Part shown: piece by piece, positions 1 to 4,449 of the stretch
How the letters are laid out: every line of letters starts with the position of its first letter
Numbering within the stretch: the stretch's first letter is position 1
Assembly: GCA_050735975.1 (NCBI GenBank)
Contig: JBOHVS010000173.1
Span: 1-5,260, forward strand
Direction: 5' to 3'
DNA length: 5,260 bases
Source of the DNA: DATMBL01 sp050735975
Lineage (GTDB): Bacteria > Desulfobacterota > Binatia > UBA9968
Translations under genes and position numbers: made by a program
The notes under the pieces: generated by a model
The model's database searches: none
What the model saw: the letters and a program-made list of their open reading frames with translations, nothing else
What the model was told of the DNA's origin: nothing

Positions 1-74
1 TCTTGCTCGACCTGGAAATCCTGCACCCACGGAGCCTGGGCACGCCATTCTGTGATGTAGTCGTGCGGGATCAC
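1..74 (-). CDS. AbiEii-family toxin (nucleotidyltransferase), N-terminal fragment
   Basis: The first 24 or so residues of a protein that continues beyond the left edge. It begins with GTG at 74 and reads VIPHDYITEWRAQAPWVQDF, then QVEQ. The pattern 'MIP-x-x-YIT-x-W-x-x-x-APW-x-x-D-x-QVEQD' is the characteristic N-terminus of the AbiEii/AbiGii toxin family, in which a nucleotidyltransferase domain modifies a cellular target. The nucleotidyltransferase motifs lie outside the window and cannot be checked. The GTG start overlaps the stop of the upstream antitoxin remnant by 4 nt (GTGA), which indicates translational coupling in a bicistronic antitoxin-toxin operon, as is usual for AbiE systems. 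The upstream antitoxin is truncated, so this toxin may lack a partner. The call rests on recognising a short conserved N-terminus plus the gene order. Confidence 0.7.
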   Translation of the reverse strand, partial: MIPHDYITEWRAQAPWVQDFQVEQ

Positions 75-306
75 AACTCCGACTCCACGTCGGTGTTGAC
101 GTAGAGCTTCCAGCCGTCATCGCGGGGAGCGCGCGCGCGCCGCGCCGGGCATGAGCGCGGTCGATTCTTTGGCGTGCCGGCGCACATAGTCCTTTAAGGC
201 GGCGGCCTTCCCGCCCGCTCCTACATGCTCGAGCAGGTAGCCTAGCCGCTGCGCCCAGGCCACCGGTGCCGCCGCCGCGAGCTTCTGTGGGTCGATCCGC
301 CTCAGG
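71..306 (-). pseudogene. AbiEi-type antitoxin, C-terminal remnant
   Basis: An open minus-strand frame ending in TGA at 71-73 encodes about 78 residues. It begins near LRRIDPQKLAAAAP, continues with RLGYLLEHVG, and ends with GWKLYVNTDVESEL. Segments such as 'LRRIDP-x-x-L', 'RLGYLLE' and a terminal 'W-x-L-x-VN-x-x-x-E' are typical of the C-terminal part of AbiEi-type antitoxins, which repress their own operon and neutralise AbiEii. No N-terminal winged-helix region is present. The frame runs into a purine-rich tract (306-330, the decamer GGGAAAGGAG twice) and then into the end repeat of the RAYT unit, with no obvious start codon or promoter of its own. I infer that insertion or recombination with the RAYT unit removed the antitoxin's N-terminal part. 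The exact breakpoint, somewhere at 300-330, cannot be placed by eye. Confidence 0.65.
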
Positions 307-328
307 GGAGGGAAAGGAGCGGGAAAGG

Positions 329-355
329 AGGGACGCTGTTGACTAACTGGACAAA
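329..355. repeat. Left end repeat (27 bp, inverted relative to 1355-1381)
   Basis: Begins AGGGACGCTGTTGAC and ends ACTGGACAAA on the plus strand. It is an exact reverse complement of 1355-1381. The match ends on both sides: the inner neighbour is G here, and the complement of its partner is C. Positions 343-355 also encode the last residues and stop of the transposase. The internal GTT-GACT-AAC can form only a very short hairpin, so this is not a classical long-stem REP. Confidence 0.9.
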
Positions 356-1317
356 GTTCTCGTTAGGATCTTCGAAACCCCGGAGGTCGAGATTCCCACT
401 TGACGAGCGACCTCGGCGACCCCTACTCCGTAATTCTCCACGAGTCCTCGAACTATCTTCGTTCTCACCGCAGGCAACCGGCCCCGACGGCTCCCGCTTC
501 GGAGTTCCGTTAGCGACACTCCGCTCTTCTTGCATTCCTCAGCCACAACACGCTCGGTGTAACGATTTCCCTTTCGCGCTCCATGTTGCCGCACCGCTCG
601 TGCATCCGCCTCTTTAAGGATGCGTTCCACAAATTCTCCACTCCCCAATATCCGCTCATCAGATAACTCCCGTGCTCCACGGGGTCGCTGTGATCTGACT
701 GCAAACCATTCCCCGGCCGATCGTGTCAGTCCACCCCCTACTAAGTCCGGCCGCCTCCCCAACGTAACTCCCTCGGCAACAAATCGCCGGTACGCCTCCT
801 TCGCCTCAGAAGCTCGCCTCCCAAATTGCACCAGCACACTCTCGCAGTCTTGCCACTGCCTTGCTGGCGTTCCGAGGATCGTTCCATGCCCGCAATACGG
901 ATATTTCTCCAATTCCTTCAAATCCTTAACCAACCCCACCCTTAACGGATTCAAGTGAATATAGCGCACCAGTTCAGTGAAATAGCTATCACCGTCGCAT
1001 ACAATCGATTTGTACCGGTTCTGAAAGAGATGCCCGTGTCGGCGATGCCGTAGGTTGTAACTCACTGCATAACCCGTCAAAAGTCGCCGCATAAACTTGG
1101 CTAATCCCAAAGCCCCGCTACAAAGCAACAGATGTGCATGGTTGCTCATCAACGCCCATGCATAGATCGCCGTCCTCGTCTCCTCAGCCAGGGCTCCAAG
1201 TCGTCGCACAAAATTTCTTCGATCCGTCTCGTCATCGATAATTCGCCTCTTTTCAATGCCTCGGACCATCACGTGGTGCAGGATCCCTGGACTATCGAGT
1301 CTTGCTTGCCTCGGCAT
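343..1317 (-). CDS. REP-associated tyrosine (Y1/HUH) transposase, RAYT, with C-terminal HTH
   Basis: A complete 324-aa single-strand DNA transposase of the IS200-like Y1 superfamily (COG1943 type). It starts at ATG 1317 with MPRQARLDSPGILHHVMVRG, the usual N-terminus of this group. Metal-binding HUH residues are H60-A61-H62, within MSNHAHLLL. The catalytic tyrosine is most likely Y119, in ELVRYIHLNPLR, and the conserved GHLFQNRYKS segment precedes it. The C-terminal region, about residues 275-320, contains GVGVAEVARQVGISTSGVSK, a helix-turn-helix of the kind found at the end of longer RAYT-like proteins. It probably helps recognise the flanking repeats. Upstream sequence on the coding strand has a G-run at 1332-1327 but no strong Shine-Dalgarno. 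All core motifs are intact, so the protein may be active. In the plus-strand view it points toward the AbiE genes, so readthrough could reach the toxin gene. Confidence 0.92.
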   Translation of the reverse strand: MPRQARLDSPGILHHVMVRGIEKRRIIDDETDRRNFVRRLGALAEETRTAIYAWALMSNHAHLLLCSGALGLAKFMRRLLTGYAVSYNLRHRRHGHLFQNRYKSIVCDGDSYFTELVRYIHLNPLRVGLVKDLKELEKYPYCGHGTILGTPARQWQDCESVLVQFGRRASEAKEAYRRFVAEGVTLGRRPDLVGGGLTRSAGEWFAVRSQRPRGARELSDERILGSGEFVERILKEADARAVRQHGARKGNRYTERVVAEECKKSGVSLTELRSGSRRGRLPAVRTKIVRGLVENYGVGVAEVARQVGISTSGVSKILTRTLSS

Positions 1318-1354
1318 ACCTTTCTACCCCCCAGATTCCCTCTCCGTATCCCAG

Positions 1355-1381
1355 TTTGTCCAGTTAGTCAACAGCGTCCCT
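1355..1381. repeat. Right end repeat (27 bp, inverted relative to 329-355)
   Basis: Reads TTTGTCCAGTTAG at its start and CAGCGTCCCT at its end on the plus strand, an exact reverse complement of the left repeat. It lies 38-64 nt upstream of the transposase start, so it could also serve as a binding site that controls transcription of that gene. Confidence 0.9.
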
Positions 1382-1412
1382 TTAGCTCCCGTCAACAGCG
1401 TCCCTTTAGCTC
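1367..1412. repeat. Tandem direct repeat, 22-nt unit twice with 24-nt period
   Basis: The 22-nt unit, starting GTCAACAGCG and ending TTTAGCTC, occurs exactly at 1367-1388 and 1391-1412, separated by CC. The first copy shares its first 15 nt with the outer part of the right end repeat. The duplication gives the right side two half-sites and the left side one, so the two ends of the unit are asymmetric. Confidence 0.9.
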
Positions 1413-1742
1413 TATCCGGCTTGGGCGTACTGCCAGGAGGTAAGCCCTGGGTCGGACCAGCGCGAGGTGTTGATTCAGCCACTTCATTAGAAACCAGTTC
1501 CAAATGGTTCCATGCAGCAGCCAGTTCCAATAGTTCCAGTTGTTCAATCGGTTCGGTAGAGCTCGACCGCCTTTTCGAGATCATCAACATCAGTGTTTCG
1601 CCGCCCGCGATCCGTGGGAACAGATCGGTCTTGACGATTTCGGGCCGGTAACACCAGAGCGACAGGCTCACGGTGAAAAGCTAGCCGATTTCTTGGGGAC
1701 AGCGGGCGGTCTTTCTGAAAGTCTGGTAAACAGGCACACCGC
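1413..1742. other. Gene-poor stretch between the RAYT unit and the arsR promoter
   Basis: No gene can be named here. A minus-strand frame (1324-1671) is open, but it runs through the RAYT repeats, and its sequence resembles no family I know. A plus-strand frame open to TGA at 1744-1746 reads, in its last third, DPWEQIGLDDFGPVTPERQ and then LADFLG, which is protein-like. It could be the 3' remnant of an unidentified gene, but it has no convincing start. The decamer CCAGTTCCAA occurs at 1494-1503 and 1521-1530. No tRNA or CRISPR repeat is visible. Confidence 0.5.
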
Positions 1743-1770
1743 TTGACATGCAACCAAAAAGTTGCATAAT
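1743..1770 (+). promoter_or_regulatory. Sigma70-type promoter of the arsR operon
   Basis: A perfect -35 box TTGACA (1743-1748) and a good -10 box CATAAT (1765-1770) are separated by 16 bp. Transcription would begin near 1777, about six nt before the preferred ATG at 1783, so the message would be nearly leaderless. The placement is supported by the operator lying exactly in the spacer. Confidence 0.8.
1748..1767. promoter_or_regulatory. Palindromic operator, probable ArsR autoregulatory site
   Basis: A perfect inverted repeat, ATGCAAC (1748-1754) and GTTGCAT (1761-1767), is separated by CAAAAA. It fills the spacer between the -35 and -10 boxes and overlaps both, so a bound dimer would block RNA polymerase. 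ArsR-family dimers bind such dyads next to their own genes. The assignment to this repressor is inferred from position. Confidence 0.8.
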
Positions 1771-1782
1771 GTCTTTAGCGCA

Positions 1783-2112
1783 ATGGCCGTGCAGGTGGAC
1801 AATGTGTTCAAGGCGCTGGCCGATCCGAGTCGCAGGAAACTGCTCGATCAGTTGCACGCAAAAAACGGTCAGACCTTGAGCGAGCTCTGCGAGCACTTGG
1901 ACATGACAAGGCAGGCGGTGACCAAGCATCTAGGTTTGCTGGAGGCAGCGAACCTTGTCGTCACCGTGTGGCGCGGGCGCGAGAAACTGCACTACCTCAA
2001 TCCGGTGCCGCTACAGGAGATTTATGATCGGTGGATCGGGAAGTACGAACATGTCCGTCTGCGCGCGCTCGATGAGTTAAAGAAAAGTCTTGAGGAGGCG
2101 AAACATGGATAG
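1783..2112 (+). CDS. ArsR-family winged-helix transcriptional repressor
   Basis: A 109-aa DNA-binding repressor with the ArsR-family signature: VFKALADPSRRKLLDQL at about residues 8-24, the recognition-helix segment LDMTRQAVTKHLGLLEAANLV at about 39-59, and a wing VVTVWRGREKLHYLNPVPL. The C-terminal part, EIYDRWIGKYEHVRLRALDE, is a dimerisation helix typical of the subgroup paired with SRPBCC proteins. The metal-binding ELCVCDLC motif is not present. Only one cysteine, C36 in SELCEHL, sits in that area, so the ligand is probably an organic molecule rather than arsenite or a divalent metal. I prefer ATG 1783 over an in-frame TTG at 1762, because the TTG lies inside the operator and upstream of the likely transcription start. 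The gene overlaps the next by 8 nt. It probably represses its own operon through the 1748-1767 dyad. Confidence 0.93.
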   Translation: MAVQVDNVFKALADPSRRKLLDQLHAKNGQTLSELCEHLDMTRQAVTKHLGLLEAANLVVTVWRGREKLHYLNPVPLQEIYDRWIGKYEHVRLRALDELKKSLEEAKHG

Positions 2113-2587
2113 ACCAGCGTTTGTCTATGTGTCGTACATCGCCACGACGCCCGAGAAGTTGTGGAAAGCGTTGACGGATGGCGAATTCACTCCACGATAT
2201 TGGGGTGGAAGGCGCATTCTATCCGACTGGAATGTCGGCTCGCCCGTCAGGCACGTTAGGCAAGATGGCGGAATCGACTGGCAGGGTGAGGTTCTGCGGT
2301 CGCAGCCGCCGCGGTTGCTTTCCTACACGTTTCACATGCACATTAGCGACGAGCACCGGGGGGAACGGCCATCTCGGATTACGTTCGAACTTCAGCCGAT
2401 GGGCTCCGTCGTGAAGCTTACTTTGACCCACGAGGATTTCGAGTCAGGCAGCGCGACGTTCGAGACGACGCGTCATGGTTGGCCGGCCATCATGTCGAGC
2501 CTCAAGAGCCTTCTTGAGACTGGCAGTCCGCTGCCTTTCCAGGGCCTCGGTTTTGGTCCATCCAGCAAAGAGCCCGGTCGACTCTAA
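2105..2587 (+). CDS. SRPBCC-domain protein, AHSA1 (activator of Hsp90 ATPase homolog 1-like) family
   Basis: A 160-aa protein with the START/Bet v 1-like helix-grip fold, which forms a hydrophobic ligand cavity. Family features are FVYVSYIATTPEKLWKALTD at residues 6-25, followed by EFTPRYWGGRRILSDWNVGS, the strand DGGIDWQGEVL, LSYTFH at 72-77, and the closing helix GWPAIMSSLKSLLETG at 125-140. The start at ATG 2105 is set by a strong GAGGAGG (2092-2098) six nt upstream and by an 8-nt overlap with the repressor gene, so the two are translationally coupled. ArsR-SRPBCC gene pairs are widespread. The SRPBCC partner is thought to bind or process small molecules, but no specific substrate can be read from this sequence. 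The last 17 or so residues, beyond SLLETGSPL, are probably disordered. Confidence 0.92.
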   Translation: MDRPAFVYVSYIATTPEKLWKALTDGEFTPRYWGGRRILSDWNVGSPVRHVRQDGGIDWQGEVLRSQPPRLLSYTFHMHISDEHRGERPSRITFELQPMGSVVKLTLTHEDFESGSATFETTRHGWPAIMSSLKSLLETGSPLPFQGLGFGPSSKEPGRL

Positions 2588-2654
2588 TTTGCGCGAGCAG
2601 GAACGTCTAGCAGTGCAGTAATTCTCAAAATCATTTCTTGGAGGTGAGGAAATA

Positions 2655-3029
2655 ATGAGCAAAGTCAGTGTTCGATACATCGTTAGCGATGTCGATGCCG
2701 CCATCCCCTTCTATACCGACATACTCGGCTTCAAACTAGACATGCATCCGGCGCCGGGCTTCGCAAGCTTGTCGCGAGGGGATTTACAGCTTTTGCTCAA
2801 CCGACCCGGTGCCGGTGGAGCTGGACAAGCGATGGCGGATGGTCAGCTTCCCGCCCCAGGTGGTTGGAACCGAATCCAGATCGAAGTCGAGGACCTGGAA
2901 GCCACTGTCGAGAAACTGAAGAGTGCAGGAGGGCGGTTCCGGAACGAGATCGTGACCGGCAGCGGCGGCAAGCAAATCCTTATCGAGGATCCGTCGGCCA
3001 ACCCGATTGAGCTGTTCCAGCCCTTCTGA
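2655..3029 (+). CDS. VOC-family protein (glyoxalase/bleomycin-resistance/dioxygenase fold)
   Basis: A 124-aa protein built of two paired beta-alpha-beta-beta-beta modules. The first is VRYIVSDVDAAIPFYTDILGF (residues 6-26), followed by LQLLLNRPG. The second is WNRIQIEVEDLEATVEKLKS, followed by GGKQILIEDPSANPIELFQ. ATG 2655 is preceded by an excellent GGAGGTG (2640-2646) eight nt away. In metal-dependent VOC enzymes the first strands carry a histidine or glutamate ligand. Here those positions appear to be R/Y in the first module and R/Q in the second. Only the C-terminal E119 (IELF) is retained, so a classical glyoxalase I or dioxygenase activity looks unlikely, and a binding/resistance role or an unusual active site is plausible. 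It sits 67 nt after the SRPBCC gene on the same strand without an obvious terminator, so it probably belongs to the same operon. Confidence 0.92.
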   Translation: MSKVSVRYIVSDVDAAIPFYTDILGFKLDMHPAPGFASLSRGDLQLLLNRPGAGGAGQAMADGQLPAPGGWNRIQIEVEDLEATVEKLKSAGGRFRNEIVTGSGGKQILIEDPSANPIELFQPF

Positions 3030-3049
3030 GCACGATCAGGCCGCCCAGT

Positions 3050-3064
3050 CCGCGCGACGCGCGG
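3050..3064. repeat. GC-rich perfect hairpin after the VOC gene
   Basis: CCGCGC-GAC-GCGCGG, a 6-bp perfect stem with a 3-nt loop starting 21 nt after the VOC stop codon. There is no following T-run, so it is not a standard intrinsic terminator. It might stabilise the 3' end of the message or weaken readthrough into the following pseudogene. Confidence 0.6.
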
Positions 3065-3065
3065 C

Positions 3066-3500
3066 ATATCTGCGGCTTATGCGGCTGCTTCGGCAAAGAC
3101 GCCCTTGACGCCATTCTTCATCGAGCGGCGCGATCTTCCCCATGGTGCCCGGTCACGAGATCGTCCACTTTGACTTCATTCTCGACACCTTGTCGGCCCG
3201 GCACGACTACGAGGCCTCACCCTGTTACGGCGTGACGGCACGATGGTGCTGGTGGGAGTGCCCGATCCAACGCCACTGGCCGCCTTCCCATTGATCGTGC
3301 AACGTCGCCGCCTGGCCGGCTCGCTCATTGGCGGTATCCGTGAGACTCAGGAAATGCTCGATTTTTGTGCCGAACACGGCGTGGCCTCCGATGTCGAGGT
3401 GATCGCCATTCAACAGATCAACGAGGCCTACGAGCGCATGATGAAGAGCGACGTGCGCTACCGGTTTGTGATCGATATCGCGAGCCTCGAGCAGCACTAA
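3066..3500 (+). pseudogene. Zinc-type NAD(P)-dependent alcohol dehydrogenase, collapsed remnant
   Basis: Three pieces of a medium-chain alcohol dehydrogenase of the YahK/cinnamyl-alcohol type are joined by deletions. Piece 1 (3069-3143) reads SAAYAAASAKTPLTPFFIER and then RDLPH, the usual N-terminus. Piece 2 (3142-3165), in the next frame, reads MVPGHEIV, the PGHE zinc-site region. Piece 3 reads FDFILDTLSARHDYEA (to about 3216) and, after a frame change, LLRRDGTMVLVGVPDPTPL through SLIGGIRETQEMLDFCAEHG to a normal C-terminus at 3500. The family is about 350 aa, while about 140 residues remain. The nucleotide-binding fold, most zinc ligands and the catalytic cysteine are gone. The first in-frame codon where a start is expected is ATA (3066-3068). 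A plus-strand frame from ATG 3243 remains open for 85 codons but is only the C-terminal piece. It follows the VOC gene and probably once reduced aldehydes in the same pathway. Confidence 0.88.
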
Positions 3501-3529
3501 GGCGAGCGCCAGGGTTTGATTCGGCGATT

Positions 3530-3590
3530 GCCTAACGGCGACTCATTTTAACTACATTGTTTATGACGGCCCAGCGGCATCGCGTTAGGC
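3530..3590 (+). repeat. Possible integron attC-like site
   Basis: GCCTAAC at 3530-3536 fits the attC R'' consensus RYYYAAC. GTTAGGC at 3584-3590 fits the R' consensus GTTRRRY. The outer arms pair over 8 bp (GCCTAACG with CGTTAGGC) and extend with CGA/TCG if one G is extrahelical. The 61-nt length lies in the attC range. The orientation is right for a plus-strand cassette, and the next ORF begins 32 nt downstream. Against it, a paired L''/L' region beyond these bases is not convincing and no integrase is in the window. Confidence 0.4.
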
Positions 3591-3622
3591 GGGCGAATTG
3601 CGTAACATACAGGAGGACGTAA

Positions 3623-3922
3623 ATAATCACGGTCGTTTGGGATACTTGGCTGAAACCCGGTGCGGAAGAAGAGGGGCTCCGCCTCACGCGTCAAGTCTGG
3701 TCGGACATACAGAGCTTTGACGGTTATGTCTCGCATCAAATTTTCATCGATCTGGATGCTTCAGGACACATAGTCGCTCTCGCCACGTGGCGGAGCCGCG
3801 CAGATGCGGACGCTGTCCGAGAAAAATATCAGGACTCCGAGACGATTCGCCAACTGACCCCACTCCTCGCCCGCCCCCGAGACCGCTGGGTGACACGCGA
3901 AGATAATGCATCAAGCTCCTAA
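3623..3922 (+). CDS. Antibiotic biosynthesis monooxygenase (ABM)-like protein, no canonical start codon
   Basis: An open frame of 99 codons reads IITVVWDTWLKPGAEEEGLR, then VWSDIQSFDGYVSHQIFID and IVALATWRSRADADAVREKY. This matches the small dimeric ferredoxin-like ABM fold: a first strand with W, a long helix, then 'GF/Y-x-SHQ' and 'W-x-S-x-x-x-A' segments. Full length for the family is about 95-110 aa, so the protein is complete. A near-perfect AGGAGG (3611-3616) lies six nt before codon ATA at 3623, and TAA at 3620-3622 closes the frame upstream. No ATG, GTG or TTG occurs in frame near the beginning. Either ATA (or ATC at 3626) is used inefficiently, or an original ATG has mutated to ATA and the gene is freshly silenced. 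ABM proteins include heme-, quinone- and small-aromatic oxidising enzymes. No specific substrate can be assigned. Confidence 0.72.
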   Translation: MITVVWDTWLKPGAEEEGLRLTRQVWSDIQSFDGYVSHQIFIDLDASGHIVALATWRSRADADAVREKYQDSETIRQLTPLLARPRDRWVTREDNASSS

Positions 3923-3935
3923 CCCGGGGGTGCTT

Positions 3936-3950
3936 TGACGTCGGGCGTCA
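3936..3950. repeat. Small inverted repeat upstream of the NTF2-like gene
   Basis: TGACG-TCGGG-CGTCA, a 5-bp perfect stem with a 5-nt loop, lies between the ABM-like ORF and the next gene, 16 nt before its ATG and 5 nt before its Shine-Dalgarno. It could be a weak operator or a message hairpin. No T-run follows. Confidence 0.4.
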
Positions 3951-3966
3951 TAACGAAGGATAGCCT

Positions 3967-4362
3967 ATGCAGAACGATGAACAGGAAATACGGCAGCTCG
4001 TTTCCACCTGGATGGCTGCAAGCAAAGCGGGGGATGTCGAGACGGTCTTATCGTTGATGTCGGATGACGTCGTCTTTCTCGTGCCGGGCCAGCCGGTCAT
4101 GCGGAAAGCCGATTTCGCTGCAGCAGCACGAGCTCAGTGCGGCCAGGAGACTCCTCAATTTGACGGCACAAGTGAGATTCAAGAGATCAAGATTCTCGGG
4201 GATTGGGCCTTTATGTGGACCAAGCTCACCGTCGTAGTTACCCCGCCCGGAGGCGCTCAATCGATGACGCGTGCAGGTCATACGTTGACCATCCTAAAGA
4301 AGGAAAGCGGCAGATGGGTGCTTGCGCGTGATGCCAATATGCTGGCTCCTGTGCCGAAATAA
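3967..4362 (+). CDS. SnoaL/NTF2-like domain protein (SgcJ/EcaC, DUF4440 type)
   Basis: A 131-aa protein with the cone-shaped NTF2-like fold. Its N-terminal helix DEQEIRQLVSTWMAASKAGD (residues 4-23) is followed by VETVLSLMSDDVVFLVPGQP, the hallmark 'D-x-x-x-x-L-x-L-(M/Y)-(S/A)-x-D-V-x-F' stretch. Then come strands around FDGTSEIQEIKILGDWAFMW and the closing GHTLTILKKESGRWVLARDA. The length fits the SgcJ/EcaC and DUF4440 groups, which contain polyketide-modifying enzymes, isomerase-like proteins and many uncharacterised members. ATG 3967 has AAGGA (3956-3960) six nt upstream. It lies 44 nt after the ABM-like ORF on the same strand and could be cotranscribed with it. The reading frame is intact. 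Substrate unknown. Confidence 0.9.
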   Translation: MQNDEQEIRQLVSTWMAASKAGDVETVLSLMSDDVVFLVPGQPVMRKADFAAAARAQCGQETPQFDGTSEIQEIKILGDWAFMWTKLTVVVTPPGGAQSMTRAGHTLTILKKESGRWVLARDANMLAPVPK

Positions 4363-4363
4363 C

Positions 4364-4383
4364 GCCCAACAACCCAGCTGCGG
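4364..4383 (+). repeat. Possible attC half-site after the NTF2-like gene
   Basis: GCCCAAC at 4364-4370 starts immediately after the stop codon and matches RYYYAAC. It is followed by AACCCAGCTGCGG, a context seen in the left halves of many cassette attC sites. No GTTRRRY partner is found before the next gene, so if this is an attC site, its right half has been lost at the junction with the following transposase fragment. Speculative. Confidence 0.25.
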
Positions 4384-4449
4384 GGGGTAAGGGGAACAGG
4401 CTACTTTTTCACATTGCGATCGTGCGCGGCGCTGTGATAGAGCCTGCTC

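Larger units (their letters stand above)
329..1412 (-). mobile_element. RAYT unit: Y1 transposase gene flanked by inverted REP-like repeats
   Basis: The unit consists of one intact HUH-transposase gene (343-1317) bracketed by a perfect 27-bp inverted repeat at 329-355 and 1355-1381, plus a partial direct copy at 1391-1412. RAYT genes, which are domesticated relatives of IS200/IS605 transposases, are typically flanked by inverted REP sequences that they recognise. The end repeat here overlaps the last 13 nt of the transposase gene. No flanking target duplication is evident, which suits a Y1 mechanism. The left end abuts a truncated antitoxin gene. The right outer limit is uncertain because of the additional partial repeat. 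Confidence 0.75.

Noticed and set aside
1324..1671. Minus-strand frame of 115 codons upstream of the RAYT gene
   Set aside because: It runs through the tandem repeats, which encode KGTLLTGAKGTLLTNW, shows no recognisable domain, and overlaps the RAYT regulatory region.
1762..1782. TTG at 1762 as the arsR start
   Set aside because: It lies in the operator and before the expected transcription start. ATG 1783 gives the usual N-terminal length before the VFKALADP motif.
2090..2104. TTG at 2090 as the SRPBCC start
   Set aside because: It includes the GAGGAGG ribosome binding site as coding sequence. ATG 2105 is correctly spaced from it and matches the family N-terminus.
3050..3064. Intrinsic terminator after the VOC gene
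   Set aside because: The stem is strong but no T-run follows, so it is listed only as a hairpin.
3243..3500. Separate 85-codon gene starting MVLVGVPDPT
   Set aside because: It is the C-terminal part of the alcohol dehydrogenase. The start is an internal methionine following LLRRDGT in the same frame, and no Shine-Dalgarno fits.
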